Shown: positions 46,301 through 57,561, counted from the stretch's first letter. The stretch: 64,000 nucleotides of DNA from Rhodobacteraceae bacterium DSL-40 (GCA_003258405.1 QKPN01000006.1:62001-126000), one strand, 5' to 3'. Program-made: numbers and translations. Notes: generated from the letters alone by a model not told the origin.

Positions 46301-46326
46301 GCGATAATACGGGATGCTGGTGGACT

Positions 46327-47580
46327 ATGCTGTACCATGCCTATGAGATGACTCATGCGGCGATTTCGCCGATGCGCACAGTTGCGCGAATGGGAAAGGA
46401 AGTGCTGCGGAACCCATTGAATCCGGTGGCGGAAACCTATGGTTCCCGCACCGTCTCTGCCGCGCTCGAGATGTTCATCAATGCTACGCGGCGCTATGGA
46501 AAGCCTGAATTCGAGATCGAATCGACGGTCGTTGACGGAATCGAGACCCCAATCCAGGAAGAAGTTGTCTGGACGAAGCCCTTCTGCGACCTGCTGCATT
46601 TCAAGCGCGACTCGGCCGCGGCCGACGGCCGCGACGATCCGAAGCTGCTGATCGTTGCGCCGATGTCGGGCCATTATGCCACGCTGCTCCGCGGCACGGT
46701 GAAGGCGATGCTGCCCGAGCATGATGTCTATATCACCGACTGGAAGGATGCGCGCGACGTGTCCGTCTCCGAGGGCAGCTTTGATCTGGACGATTATTCG
46801 GATTATCTGATCGAGGCGATCGAGTTCCTTTCCAGGAGCGGCGAGCGGGTGCATGTGATGGCGGTGTGCCAGCCCGGGATCCCTGTGACGGTCGCGGCCT
46901 CGCTGATGGCGATGTCGGACAATCCGCGGCGCCCGGCGTCGATCATCCTCATGGGATCGCCGATCGACACGGCTCAGAATCCGAAGCAGCCGAACATTCT
47001 TGCCGAGGGCAAGCCGCTCAGCTGGTTCGAGCATAATGTGGTCACCCATGTTCCTTGGCCGAATCGCGGCTTCATGCGCCGGGTCTACCCGGGATTCCTG
47101 CAGCTTTCCTCGTTCTTTGCCATGAACCTCGACCGCCACATGGATGCGCATGTTGGCCATTTCCGCAATCTGGTGCGGGGGGACGGTGAGAGCGCCGAGG
47201 CGCATCAGCGTTTCTACGATGAATACATGGCTGTGATGGATCTCACGGCGGAGTTTTATCTCCAGACCATCGAGCGGGTATTCCAGAAGCGTCTGCTGGC
47301 GGAGGGCAAGTATTACCACCGCGACACGCATGTCGATCCGGGTGCGATCACCGACATCGCGATCATGACGGTGGAAGGCGAGACCGACGACATCACCGGC
47401 CTCGGCCAGACCGAAGCGGCGCATACGCTGGCCAGGAACCTTCCTGACGACAAGCGGAAGCATTGTGTTGTCGAGGGTGTCGGCCACTACGGCGTCTTCA
47501 ACGGCTCGCGCTGGCGCAACATCACCCAGCCGCAGGTGCGGGATTTCATCCGCGCGAACCGGCAGGCCGTCGCCAGCTGA
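46327..47580 (+). CDS. phaZ: Intracellular polyhydroxyalkanoate depolymerase
   Basis: A 417-residue intracellular PHB depolymerase that mobilises stored polyhydroxybutyrate. The Cys nucleophile is in AVCQPGIPV, in the position of the lipase box, and conserved blocks include LLIVAPMSGHYATLLRGT, YITDWKDARDV and KHCVVEGVGHYGVFNG (catalytic His). The start MLYHAYEMTHA is the family start. The upstream region is A/T-rich with a TTGCGGCAA palindrome at 46292-46300. No phaC/phaP/phaR genes lie in the window. Confidence 0.93.
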   Translation: MLYHAYEMTHAAISPMRTVARMGKEVLRNPLNPVAETYGSRTVSAALEMFINATRRYGKPEFEIESTVVDGIETPIQEEVVWTKPFCDLLHFKRDSAAADGRDDPKLLIVAPMSGHYATLLRGTVKAMLPEHDVYITDWKDARDVSVSEGSFDLDDYSDYLIEAIEFLSRSGERVHVMAVCQPGIPVTVAASLMAMSDNPRRPASIILMGSPIDTAQNPKQPNILAEGKPLSWFEHNVVTHVPWPNRGFMRRVYPGFLQLSSFFAMNLDRHMDAHVGHFRNLVRGDGESAEAHQRFYDEYMAVMDLTAEFYLQTIERVFQKRLLAEGKYYHRDTHVDPGAITDIAIMTVEGETDDITGLGQTEAAHTLARNLPDDKRKHCVVEGVGHYGVFNGSRWRNITQPQVRDFIRANRQAVAS

Positions 47581-47590
47581 TCTCCGCGCA

Positions 47591-48289
47591 ATGGCGGAGA
47601 CGCTCAGGATCGGAGATCCGGCGATCGAGATCCGCCTGCGCCGACACGCGCAGGCCCGCCGATTTGTACTGCGCGTGTCGCGGGACGGGCAGGGCGCGGC
47701 GCTGACATTGCCGAGGGGCGTACCTGCCACCTCGGCAATTGCGTTTCTTCAAGCGAACGAGGGCTGGCTGCGCACGCGCTTGATGGCGAGCGGCGCACGC
47801 GTCGCCGTGGCTGACGGTGCCATCCTGCCGTTCCGGGGTGGCTCCCTCAGCGTGCGCCGGGCCGAAGGGCAGCGGCGGATGTCCTTCGCGGACGGTGTGC
47901 TGAGCGTTCCGGGGGCGCCCGAGATGGTTCCTGCAAAGGTGCGGGGCTGGCTGCGTGAGGCGGCACGGCAGGTTCTGATCGCGCGGAGCGAGTTTCATGC
48001 CGCGCAGCTCGGTCGGCGTTTCTCCGGCGTCACGCTGCGTGATCCCCGCTCACGCTGGGGATCGTGCAGTGTCGATGGCAGGCTGATGTATTCTTGGCGG
48101 CTCGTCATGGCGCCGCCCGAGGTGCTCGACTATGTCGCGGCGCATGAGGTGGCGCATCTGGCGGAGATGAACCACTCGCCCCGATTCTGGGCGGTGGTGG
48201 AGCAGCTGTTGCCGGATCATGCCGCGTCGCGGGACTGGCTCCGGCGCAGCGGGGCGACATTGCATCTCTTCGATTTCGGGCCAGCGTGA
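47591..48289 (+). CDS. YgjP-like (DUF45) zinc metallopeptidase
   Basis: A 232-residue protein of the YgjP/WLM-like M48 superfamily. The zinc motif is HEVAHLAEMNHSPRFW (H-E-V-A-H plus a downstream His), and the preceding SRWGSCS motif is the family marker. The start at 47591 lies 11 bases after the phaZ stop. The gene overlaps the GTG-start form of the next gene by four bases. The biological substrate is not known. Confidence 0.87.
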   Translation: MAETLRIGDPAIEIRLRRHAQARRFVLRVSRDGQGAALTLPRGVPATSAIAFLQANEGWLRTRLMASGARVAVADGAILPFRGGSLSVRRAEGQRRMSFADGVLSVPGAPEMVPAKVRGWLREAARQVLIARSEFHAAQLGRRFSGVTLRDPRSRWGSCSVDGRLMYSWRLVMAPPEVLDYVAAHEVAHLAEMNHSPRFWAVVEQLLPDHAASRDWLRRSGATLHLFDFGPA

Positions 48290-48309
48290 GGCGCGGAGGG
48301 GAATTTGAC

Positions 48310-48990
48310 ATGGAGGCTGTTTGTGATCACATGTTCAACATGGCTGACAGAGACCGCCCCACCGAAAATACAGTTCCGGCGCATGAGCGTGTCTACCGCA
48401 ACTTGCGGGCGCGGGTGATGCATGGCGCGCTGCCGCCCGGAGCAGCGCTGACGCTCCGGGGGATTGCCGCGGAGTTCGGCGTGAGCATGACGCCTGCGCG
48501 CGAAGCGGTGCGGCGGCTTGTGGCCGAAGGTGCCTTCAAGCTCTCGTCTTCCGGGCGGGTCTCGACACCGGAACTCACCAACGACCGTATCGAGGAGCTG
48601 GCGGCGTTGCGCGCCCTCCTCGAGCCGGAGCTGGCGTCACGTGCCTTGCCGCGGGCACATTTCGCGCTGATCGAGCGGATGCAGGCGATCAACACGGTGA
48701 TCGAGCAGATGATCGAGAAGCACGACGCGGGCGGCTATGTGCGCTCGAACCTCGAGTTTCACCGCACGCTCTATCTCCGGGCGCAGGCACCCGCGATGCT
48801 GGCTCTGACCGAGACGGTCTGGCTGCAATCCGGCCCGACGATGCGATCGCTTTACGAACGGCTGCAACGCAAGGCGGCGACCGAAAACCACCGCAAGATC
48901 ATCGCCGCGTTGCGGGCCGGGGACGATCCGGGTCTGCGTCTCGCGATCCGTGTTGATGCGACGCAGGGCCTCCGCATGCTCACCACCTGA
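48310..48990 (+). CDS. GntR family transcriptional regulator (FadR/FCD-type)
   Basis: A 226-residue regulator with an N-terminal winged helix-turn-helix (HERVYRNLRARVMHG, LTLRGIAAEFGVSMTPAREAVRRL) and a C-terminal all-helical FCD effector domain (about 85-215), containing NLEFHRTLYLRA with the metal/ligand-site His pattern. ATG at 48310 has GGAGGGG 8 bases upstream; GTG at 48286 (overlapping the preceding stop) and ATG at 48331 or 48340 are alternatives. GTGATCAC (48323-48330) is a perfect palindrome inside this region and could be an autoregulatory operator. Targets are unknown. Confidence 0.88.
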   Translation: MEAVCDHMFNMADRDRPTENTVPAHERVYRNLRARVMHGALPPGAALTLRGIAAEFGVSMTPAREAVRRLVAEGAFKLSSSGRVSTPELTNDRIEELAALRALLEPELASRALPRAHFALIERMQAINTVIEQMIEKHDAGGYVRSNLEFHRTLYLRAQAPAMLALTETVWLQSGPTMRSLYERLQRKAATENHRKIIAALRAGDDPGLRLAIRVDATQGLRMLTT

Positions 48991-49072
48991 TTTCGCGGGG
49001 CGGCTACTGGAAAAGCTGCCCTTGCACCCCCACCTTGCCCTCGCGCGCTTCCGCGCCTGAGGTCATCGGTTT

Positions 49073-50050
49073 ATGGAAATCCTTCTACCGCTTCTCGTCG
49101 GCCTCGTTCTGCTCGTCGGTGGAGGCGAGCTGCTTGTGCGCGGGGCCGTCGCCGTTGCGGAACGCTTCGGCGTTTCGCCACTCGTTATCGGCCTCACTCT
49201 GGTGGGTTTCGGAACCTCGACACCCGAGCTCGTCACCTCGGTAAAGGCTGCCCTCGACGGTTATCCCGGCGTCGCCTACGGCAATATCGTCGGCTCCAAC
49301 ATTGCCAACATCCTGCTGATTCTCGGGGCGGCGGCGCTACTCTTTCCGATCGGGGTGACCTCGGCGGCGCTGAAGCGCGATGGCGCAACGATGGTTGCCG
49401 TAGCTCTTGCCTTCGCCATGCTGGCGGCTTTTGTGCCTATAAGTCGCCCGCTCGGCGCACTCTTCGTCCTGGCGCTCGGCGGCTACATCTGGCTCGCCTT
49501 CCGGCAGGAACGCCAGATCCCGGACGATCATGGCGCAGTCTACGACAAGGGGCTTGCACTGTCGGAGGTCGAAGCGGCGCTCGTGCCGCGCCGGGCACAG
49601 ACGGGCGCTCTGCTCTTGCCACTCGCGACCGCGCTCCTTGGCATTGCGGCTGTCGTGGGCGGCGGTGCGTTCTTCGTGAAGGGGGCGGTGGGTCTTGCCC
49701 ATCAGCTGGGCATTTCCGACACGGTGATCGGCCTGACCGTCGTTGCGCTCGGCACCTCGCTTCCGGAGCTCGTTACCTCGGTGATGGCTGCACTCCGGCG
49801 GCAGACGGACGTTGCTTTCGGGAACATCGTCGGGTCGAACATCTACAACATTCTCGGCATCGGCGGGGTGACCGCGATGATCGCGCCGACCGCGGTGCCG
49901 CAGGACATAGTGCGCTTCGATAATCTCGTGATGGTGGGTATTTCCGCCATCGTCATGGTCTTTGCCTTCACCGGGCGGCGGCTCAGCCGGGGCGAAGGCG
50001 CGGTGCTGCTCGCGGGATATGCGGCCTATGTCTTCCTGGTCTGGCCGTGA
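49073..50050 (+). CDS. Calcium/sodium antiporter (YrbG/CaCA family)
   Basis: A 325-residue cation antiporter with about ten hydrophobic segments. The two inverted alpha-repeats are clear: GFGTSTPELVTSVKAAL and GNIVGSNIANILLI in the first half; ALGTSLPELVTSVMAAL and GNIVGSNIYNILGI in the second. These carry the Glu residues that coordinate Ca2+. The family exchanges Na+ or H+ for Ca2+ across the inner membrane. It converges on ureC. Confidence 0.95.
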   Translation: MEILLPLLVGLVLLVGGGELLVRGAVAVAERFGVSPLVIGLTLVGFGTSTPELVTSVKAALDGYPGVAYGNIVGSNIANILLILGAAALLFPIGVTSAALKRDGATMVAVALAFAMLAAFVPISRPLGALFVLALGGYIWLAFRQERQIPDDHGAVYDKGLALSEVEAALVPRRAQTGALLLPLATALLGIAAVVGGGAFFVKGAVGLAHQLGISDTVIGLTVVALGTSLPELVTSVMAALRRQTDVAFGNIVGSNIYNILGIGGVTAMIAPTAVPQDIVRFDNLVMVGISAIVMVFAFTGRRLSRGEGAVLLAGYAAYVFLVWP

Positions 50051-50062
50051 CCCGTCGGGTAC

Positions 50063-51775
<1,713 letters not shown>

Positions 51776-51843
51776 GGGGTCTTGTCCTCCGGGGTGCTGT
51801 TGTCGCAGCGCGCAATTGAGTGCAGACTGACACACACGCCGCC

Positions 51844-51859
51844 GGGGGCAAAAGCCCCC
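51844..51859 (-). terminator. Short hairpin between lprI-like gene and ureC
   Basis: GGGGGC (51844-51849), loop AAAA, and GCCCCC (51854-51859) form a perfect 6-bp GC stem. It lies 69 bases before the ureC start and could terminate transcription from the upstream gene or act in the ureC leader. No T-run follows on either strand. Confidence 0.4.
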
Positions 51860-51971
51860 ACTGGAGCGGGATCGACAAATTGCTCAGAAAATAGTCATTT
51901 TTGGCCGTTGAATCCGGTGTGAATGCCGGAACCGAGGCAGTTCGCTTCCATCCGGTATCTGCCGCGATCGC

Positions 51972-52346
51972 TCAGGGTCGCGAGAATTCCCGAAGATCCG
52001 TGCTGCGCCGTTCGGTCAGCCGGGTGAGGCAGGAGAGGCGGATGAGCGGCTGGATCGACCCGCCCTCGTATTGCGCGGCCTCCGCCTCACAGGCTGCGTC
52101 GCGATAGGCAATCCATTTGCGCTGTGCATCGAGCAGTGCAGGGCCTGCGCCGACCGCATCCGCGGTGGCTTTCGCCTCCGTCCAGGCTGCGTTGAGTTCG
52201 GCATCGGCAGCCTTGTAGTCTTGGTCGGCGCAGACATTCATGTCGAACTGGGTATAGGCCTTCGCGCAATCGACATCCTGGGCGAGGGTTGAGGATGCGA
52301 CGAGGCCGGCCAACAATGCCGTCGGCCAGAATATGGGATGGGCCAT
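51972..52346 (-). CDS. Lysozyme inhibitor LprI family exported protein
   Basis: A 124-residue protein with a Sec signal peptide (FWPTALLAGLVASSTLAQ). The mature part has four cysteines and the family pattern CAKAYTQFDMNVCADQDYKAADAELN, WIAYRDAACE, and LSCLTRLTERRSTDL. DUF1311/LprI proteins are periplasmic and in some cases inhibit lysozymes. From memory this family often lies within alphaproteobacterial urease operons, and here it is 197 bases upstream of ureC on the same strand. Confidence 0.87.
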   Translation of the reverse strand: MAHPIFWPTALLAGLVASSTLAQDVDCAKAYTQFDMNVCADQDYKAADAELNAAWTEAKATADAVGAGPALLDAQRKWIAYRDAACEAEAAQYEGGSIQPLIRLSCLTRLTERRSTDLREFSRP

Positions 52347-52364
52347 GGGGCCTCCGGTGGAAGT

Positions 52365-52889
52365 TCAGAGCGTCATGCGAAGCGAGACGATCTCGGGATC
52401 GCGGCGGGTGAAGGCGGGCGGATCGGGGTCCGGTCCGAAGCCGAGCTTGCGGTAGAGCGGCACCGCATCGACCCGTTCGTTGAGCGCATCGAGGCGGATT
52501 TCACGATAGCCGAGGGCACGGGCTTGCGAGATGAGTTCTTCGCAAAGCCGCCTGCCGAGCCCGTGCCCGCGAGCGGCGCGGGTGACATACATGCGGTTGA
52601 GTTCGCAGACCTCTGGCGCATAGGGTTTCAGCATGACGATCCCGACCCCTTCGCCGCCGAGTCGCGCCAGCAGGCACTCGCCATGGGGCGGCGTGAAGTG
52701 ATTGCGAAAATCGGCAAGCTGACCTTCGAAATCCTGCGCGATCAGATAGTCATCGATCAATCCGGCGCGCTCGGGCCAAGCCGCGCGCATGTAGTCGAAA
52801 AAGGCACGGGCGAGTTGCGAAGCCAAGGCGATATCGTCGTCACTCCGAACGGGCGTGATTGCCGCCGCGTGGGTGTCGGGCCCCATCAT
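52365..52889 (-). CDS. GNAT family N-acetyltransferase
   Basis: A 174-residue acetyltransferase. Motif A is RGHGLGRRL (acetyl-CoA pyrophosphate binding), preceded by CELNRMYVTRAAR, and the C-terminal LDALNERVDAVPLYRKLGF is the standard GNAT ending. The acceptor is unknown. It lies 18 bases upstream of the lprI-like gene on the same strand, so the two are probably co-transcribed. Two ATG codons (52889 and 52886) are possible. Confidence 0.87.
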   Translation of the reverse strand: MMGPDTHAAAITPVRSDDDIALASQLARAFFDYMRAAWPERAGLIDDYLIAQDFEGQLADFRNHFTPPHGECLLARLGGEGVGIVMLKPYAPEVCELNRMYVTRAARGHGLGRRLCEELISQARALGYREIRLDALNERVDAVPLYRKLGFGPDPDPPAFTRRDPEIVSLRMTL

Positions 52890-53045
52890 GGGGTGAGTGC
52901 CCTGCGCCGGGGTAGGGTTCCGGCAAGCTCGGTCGAAGCTTCACGGCGGCTGTCAATCATGGCGCAGTCTCCTTTCCCCCTCGTTTGCCGGAGCCGAGAT
53001 TGCGCGCAAACCGGCTCGGCCGCAAGCCGGGCGCCACATGTGCCG

Positions 53046-54050
53046 TCAGACGCTGGCTTCGGAGGCCGCAAGCACGGACTCTGCATCCTGATACCCGGCC
53101 TCGATCCGGCGGCGGATCGCGGTAGCAGAGAAATCCGAGGCGCCGGTCACGACGCGCGGGTCCGAGCTGCCGATATGGATGATCTCGTCGAGATAGCTCT
53201 CCGGGGCGAGACCGCGCGCGCCGGGGAAGGCGTCCATGAAGCGCCGCTGCACCTCCGGCTCGAGATCCCGAATGATCTCGATGAGTGTGTTGCGGGTCTT
53301 GAGGCGCTGTAGCTCGGAGTGGAGCCGGCCCGAAAACTGCAGCTCCACCATGCGTTCTGAGACCTCGTTGATGTTTGTCGGCACCTTGCCGCGGCAGGGG
53401 AGCGGGGCGACAAGAATGAGGCGGCGCCGAATGTTGGGTCCGTGGTCGAAAAGATCGAGCGCGGGTTGCAGCGGGGTCGAGTCGAATGGTCCCCCATCCC
53501 AGTAGCTGTGACCGTCGATCTCGGTCATTGGAAAGCCCGGTGGCATGCTGCCGCTCGCGACGATGTCGTCAAGGGCGACATAGGCGCCGCCACGATTGCG
53601 GAAGCACTGGATCCGGCCGGTTTCCACATCGATCGCGGAGGTCGCGAAGGCGACGGGGCTGTCGTTGAGTTTGTCGAAATCGACATGGCGCACGAGCGTG
53701 CTGCGGAGCGGATCGGTCGAGAGCAGTGCCGTCCAGGTGGGTGCAGCCCAGACGTCGAGACGGGGCCGGTACATGCCGAAATTGATGACCGAGGAAAGCG
53801 CCCGGCCCGCCTGTGGCAAGAGGAACGGCGCGCCGACCGTGAATTCCTTCCAGATGTCCTCAAGCTCGCGAAGCGGGTCTCCGCTCGCGGCGCCCACGAG
53901 CACGGCTGCGGTTATTGCACCGATCGAAACGCCCGTGACGATATCCGGCTTGATCCCAGCTTCGTGGAGACGTCTCCAGACGCCGAGATGATAGGCTCCG
54001 ACCGCACCGGCGCCCTGAAATACGAGCGCGGTCTGGGTTCGTCCCGCCAT
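53046..54050 (-). CDS. Patatin-like phospholipase
   Basis: A 334-residue hydrolase of the patatin/RssA family. The oxyanion loop GAGAVGAYHLGV, the nucleophile motif TGVSIGAI (G-x-S-x-G) and the catalytic Asp in WDGGPFDS are in order. The C-terminal part ends LVDFSATAIRRRIEAGYQD-like (ASDFSATAIRRRIEAGY), a DUF3734-type tail. It likely cleaves phospholipid acyl chains; localisation is cytoplasmic with no signal peptide. The start MAGRTQTALVFQ is chosen as the family start; the upstream open frame is not conserved. Confidence 0.88.
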   Translation of the reverse strand: MAGRTQTALVFQGAGAVGAYHLGVWRRLHEAGIKPDIVTGVSIGAITAAVLVGAASGDPLRELEDIWKEFTVGAPFLLPQAGRALSSVINFGMYRPRLDVWAAPTWTALLSTDPLRSTLVRHVDFDKLNDSPVAFATSAIDVETGRIQCFRNRGGAYVALDDIVASGSMPPGFPMTEIDGHSYWDGGPFDSTPLQPALDLFDHGPNIRRRLILVAPLPCRGKVPTNINEVSERMVELQFSGRLHSELQRLKTRNTLIEIIRDLEPEVQRRFMDAFPGARGLAPESYLDEIIHIGSSDPRVVTGASDFSATAIRRRIEAGYQDAESVLAASEASV

Positions 54051-54232
54051 TGCGTTTCCTCGATATGGTCTTCTTCTTCGGGTCCTCTGACGGGGCCCAT
54101 GGCGCAATGTTACTACGTTTGAAAGGCGCGTGCAGACCCAAAGATGCGCAAACACACCAGTTTCGTCGTTATGCGATTATTTATCTGCGTTCTGGAACGC
54201 CCACAGGTGTATGGTCTGGAGGCCTTCAGGGC

Positions 54233-54835
54233 TCAGCCGAGCAATGAAACCTTTCGGCGGTCGCCGGCGGCAAAGCGGCGCAGCACGGCCGGATAGAGCT
54301 TGTGCTCCATGGGCAGGAGGCGCGCGGCAAGGCTGTCGGGCGTGTCCTCCGGTTCGATCGGAATAGCGGCCTGGCCCAGGATCGGCCCGGCGTCGAGATC
54401 CGTCGTGACCTCGTGAACGGTACAGCCATGGATCGCCATGCCGGCATCAATGGCGCGGGCATGGGTGTGAAGGCCGGGGAAAAGCGGCAGGATCGAGGGA
54501 TGGATGTTGAGCATCCGTCCGGCCCAGCGCTCGATGAAGCCCGGAGTGAGAACGCGCATGAAGCCGGCGAGGCAGACGATTTCGGTGCCGTGCTCCTCGA
54601 GCGTTCGGGTGAGCTGTGTCTCGAAGGCGGCACGGTCGCCCTTGAAGATGCGGTGGTCGATGGCAAGCGCCTCGACACCGAGTTCGGTGGCCTTGGCGAG
54701 ACCGCCCGCATCGGGCCGGTTCGAGACCACGACGCAGGGGAGCGCCGGATGCTGGCGGTCGGACATGTCGCGCAGCAGCGAGACCATATTGGACCCGCTG
54801 CCGGAGATGAGGATGGCGACGCGCTTGCGGATCAC
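54233..54835 (-). CDS. purN: Phosphoribosylglycinamide formyltransferase (GTG start)
   Basis: A 200-residue enzyme that transfers a formyl group from 10-formyl-THF to GAR in purine synthesis. The opening [13 protein letters not shown], catalytic N/H/D in [10 protein letters not shown]-like ([10 protein letters not shown]), [14 protein letters not shown] and the D in TTDLDAGPI are all present. The start is GTG, overlapping the purM stop by four bases (GTGA), so both are coupled. Confidence 0.95.
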   Translation of the reverse strand: MIRKRVAILISGSGSNMVSLLRDMSDRQHPALPCVVVSNRPDAGGLAKATELGVEALAIDHRIFKGDRAAFETQLTRTLEEHGTEIVCLAGFMRVLTPGFIERWAGRMLNIHPSILPLFPGLHTHARAIDAGMAIHGCTVHEVTTDLDAGPILGQAAIPIEPEDTPDSLAARLLPMEHKLYPAVLRRFAAGDRRKVSLLG

Positions 54836-55875
54836 AGGTTGCCCCGGTAGCTGACGCCCGCGCCGGGCACGAGCGTGCCAATGCGGAAAACGGTTTCGCC
54901 TTCGGCCGCGAGCAGTTCGGCAAGCGTATCGGCGGCTTCCGCATCAACGACGGCGACGAGGCCGATTCCGCAGTTGAAGGTCTTGAGCATCTCGGCGGTC
55001 TCGATACCACCTTCTGTCCGGAGCCAGGCGAAGACCGCTGGCAGCGTCCAAGCATCGAGGTCGATCTCTGCCCCGACGCCTTCGGGCAGGATGCGCGGCA
55101 GGTTCTCGGTAAGCCCGCCGCCGGTAATGTGGGCAAGGCCCTTGAGCCCTCCGGCCCGGAGCGCCTTGATCGCCTGCCTTGCGTAGATGCGCGTTGGCGT
55201 CAGCAGCGCGTCGCCCAGAGCACCTTCGCCGAACGGGCAGGGTGTGTCCCAGCCGAGACCGGCTTCGGAGACGATGCGGCGCACGAGCGAGTAGCCGTTC
55301 GAATGGACACCCGACGAGGCGAGGCCGAGCAGAACATCCCCTTCGGCGATGCCGGAAGGCAGGTGGCCGCCGCGTTCCATTGCTCCCACCGCGAAGCCTG
55401 CAAGGTCGAAATCGCCCTTGGCGTAGAGCCCCGGCATTTCCGCGGTCTCGCCGCCGATGAGCGCGGCGCCGGCCTGGGCGCAACCCTCCGCGATGCCCTC
55501 GATGATGCTGGCAGCCCCTTCGACATCGAGCTTGCCGGTGGCGAAGTAGTCGAGAAAGAGTAGCGGCTCTGCGCCCTGGCAGACGAGATCGTTGACGCAC
55601 ATCGCCACGAGGTCGATGCCGACCGTATCGAGGCGGCCGGTGTCGATGGCAATCTTGAGCTTGGTCCCGACGCCGTCAGTGGCGGCAACGAGGATCGGGT
55701 CGCTGTAGCCAGCGGCGCGGAGGTCGAACATTGCGCCAAAGCCGCCGAGCCCATCCATCACACCGGGGCGCTTCGTGGCGGCCGCAGCGGGCTTGATGCG
55801 GTCCACGAGCGCATTGCCTGCGTCGATATCGACGCCGGCTGCGGCATAGGTGAGCCCGGTCTTGCGTTCGGTCAC
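54832..55875 (-). CDS. purM: Phosphoribosylformylglycinamidine cyclo-ligase (GTG start)
   Basis: A 347-residue AIR synthetase of the purine pathway. The opening [40 protein letters not shown] and the [11 protein letters not shown] glycine-rich region are typical. The start codon is GTG at 55875 (GTG ACC GAA), preceded by GGGGGGATAATCC; no ATG fits better. It is the first gene of the purM-purN pair. Confidence 0.95.
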   Translation of the reverse strand: MTERKTGLTYAAAGVDIDAGNALVDRIKPAAAATKRPGVMDGLGGFGAMFDLRAAGYSDPILVAATDGVGTKLKIAIDTGRLDTVGIDLVAMCVNDLVCQGAEPLLFLDYFATGKLDVEGAASIIEGIAEGCAQAGAALIGGETAEMPGLYAKGDFDLAGFAVGAMERGGHLPSGIAEGDVLLGLASSGVHSNGYSLVRRIVSEAGLGWDTPCPFGEGALGDALLTPTRIYARQAIKALRAGGLKGLAHITGGGLTENLPRILPEGVGAEIDLDAWTLPAVFAWLRTEGGIETAEMLKTFNCGIGLVAVVDAEAADTLAELLAAEGETVFRIGTLVPGAGVSYRGNL

Positions 55876-56053
55876 GGATTATCCCCCCGTCCTTTGGGTG
55901 TTGCGCCGTGAGCCCTCTAGCGCAAGTCTCAAGCCAAGGGAACATGTGCCGGTATCCCTTGGCTGAGGGAGAGGGCAATGGCGCACACGTCTCCGGCTGG
56001 CGGAACAGGCGCTTGACCCGCTTACGGCGACTGGCTAGCACGGAGGCCATGGC

Positions 56054-56129
56054 GGGCCTGTAGCTCAACGGTCAGAGCAGAGCGCTCATAACGCTTTGGT
56101 TGGGGGTTCGAATCCCTCCGGGCCTACCA
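56054..56129 (+). tRNA. tRNA with anticodon CAT (Met elongator or Ile2)
   Basis: 76 bases, including an encoded CCA. The acceptor stem GGGCCTG pairs with the 3' CGGGCCT-like end, the anticodon stem GAGCG/CGCTT holds loop CTCATAA, anticodon CAT. The D-loop and TTCGAAT T-loop are well formed. With a CAT anticodon it is either elongator tRNA-Met or a tRNA-Ile2 whose C34 is modified to lysidine; identity elements would have to be checked. Confidence 0.9.
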
Positions 56130-56181
56130 CGAAAGCCCGTGGTTTCCGCGCCATGCGGTTTCAGGCTTCTGCCGGTCATGC

Positions 56182-57561
56182 TCAGGCTGACATCGCAGCT
56201 TTGAGTGCCGCATAGACCCTTCCCTCGCTCATGTGGGCGACATTGAAGCGCATGAATGCGGCGGCCGACTGCGAGGGGCTGAAGACATTTCCGGGCGCCA
56301 TGATGATGTTTTCCTCAAGACAGCGCTGCGCCACCTCTCCGGTATCGATACCGTCGGGAAATTGGCACCAGAGATAGAAGCCGCCGCGCGGCACGACCCA
56401 AGGCGTGATCCCGAGCGGCCGGAGGTTGGCGATGGTGGCCCTGCGGGCCGTGGCAAGCCGGGCGCGGATTTCGGCCAGATGCTTGCGATAGCCGCCGCCC
56501 GAGAGCGCGCCGGCGATCAGTTCGGCCGATACCGGGCTCGGGCCGCCAAAGCTCGTCGCGACCTGAAGGTCGGTCAGCGCCTCGATCCAGTCCGCGCGTC
56601 CGGCAATGTAACCGCAGCGGACAGAGGCCGAGAGGGTCTTGGAGAATCCGCCGATTCTGAGCACGCGGGACAGGCCGTCGAGCACCGCAAGGCGCGGTGA
56701 GGGTTCGGGTTCGAGATCGGCGAAGGTATCGTCCTCCACGATCGTCACGTCATGGGCCTCCGCGAGTGCCAGCACCCGGTGGGCGGTCTGGGGCGAGAGC
56801 GCGGCGCCGGTCGGATTGTGGAGCGCGGAATTGGTGATGTAGAGTCGTGGCGCGGTCGCAGTGCCAAGCGCGGCCTCGAAGGCGGCAAGATCGGGTCCTT
56901 CCGGCATGCGGGGCACACTGGCAATGTCCACCCGGTGGGCGCGCAGGAGTGCATGAAAATTGAAATAGCCGGGATCGTCCACCAGCACCGTGTCGCCGGG
57001 CTGAAGCAGCAGACGGCAGATGAGATCCATCGCCTGAGATGCCGAAGCGGTCAGCATGAGCTGATCCGGCTCCGCCGGGAGGCGCTCTTCGGCGAAACGG
57101 CCGAGAAGATACCGCCGCAAGGCGGGTGACCCGCGGGCCGCGGCATAGTTGGTGAGCAGGGCCGGGTCAGCTTTGGCAAGGGCCCGCAGGCCGCGCCGCA
57201 GGGCGGCGTGTGGCATCCAGTCCTCCGGGAGCCAGCCGCATCCCGGCTGGAGCGCACCGGGCTCTGCATCGAGCGCCTGACGTGAAACCCAGAACGGATC
57301 GACATTGCGCGGGCGCCGTGCACCCATCGCAGCGACATTCAGCGGCGGAATGGCGAGGCCGGTCACGAAAAATCCCGAGCCGGGCCGGGCGTGAATGATG
57401 CCCTCGGCAGCGAGGCGGTCATAAGCTTCGACCACGGTTGCGGGTGACACTTCCATCGCTCGGGCGAGGCCGCGAATCGAGGGCAGCCGGTCACCAGCCA
57501 CAAGCGCCCTGCGCGCGATCTTGTCGCGCACCACCTGCATCAACATCCCGGTCTTGGTCAT
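56182..57561 (-). CDS. MocR-type regulator (PLP-dependent aminotransferase-like)
   Basis: A 459-residue GntR/MocR regulator. The N-terminal winged helix-turn-helix spans about residues 5-75 (LPSIRGLARAMEVSPATVVEAYDRL), and the C-terminal part is an aminotransferase fold I domain with the PLP lysine in IGGFSKTLSASVRCGYIAG. YITNSALHNPTGAALS is the aminotransferase substrate/PLP region. The start MTKTGMLMQVV follows GGAAGC. It is divergent from a DMT transporter gene across a 131-bp gap holding three related half-sites (57585-57629). It probably senses an amino acid or vitamin B6 compound and regulates that transporter. Confidence 0.9.
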   Translation of the reverse strand: MTKTGMLMQVVRDKIARRALVAGDRLPSIRGLARAMEVSPATVVEAYDRLAAEGIIHARPGSGFFVTGLAIPPLNVAAMGARRPRNVDPFWVSRQALDAEPGALQPGCGWLPEDWMPHAALRRGLRALAKADPALLTNYAAARGSPALRRYLLGRFAEERLPAEPDQLMLTASASQAMDLICRLLLQPGDTVLVDDPGYFNFHALLRAHRVDIASVPRMPEGPDLAAFEAALGTATAPRLYITNSALHNPTGAALSPQTAHRVLALAEAHDVTIVEDDTFADLEPEPSPRLAVLDGLSRVLRIGGFSKTLSASVRCGYIAGRADWIEALTDLQVATSFGGPSPVSAELIAGALSGGGYRKHLAEIRARLATARRATIANLRPLGITPWVVPRGGFYLWCQFPDGIDTGEVAQRCLEENIIMAPGNVFSPSQSAAAFMRFNVAHMSEGRVYAALKAAMSA

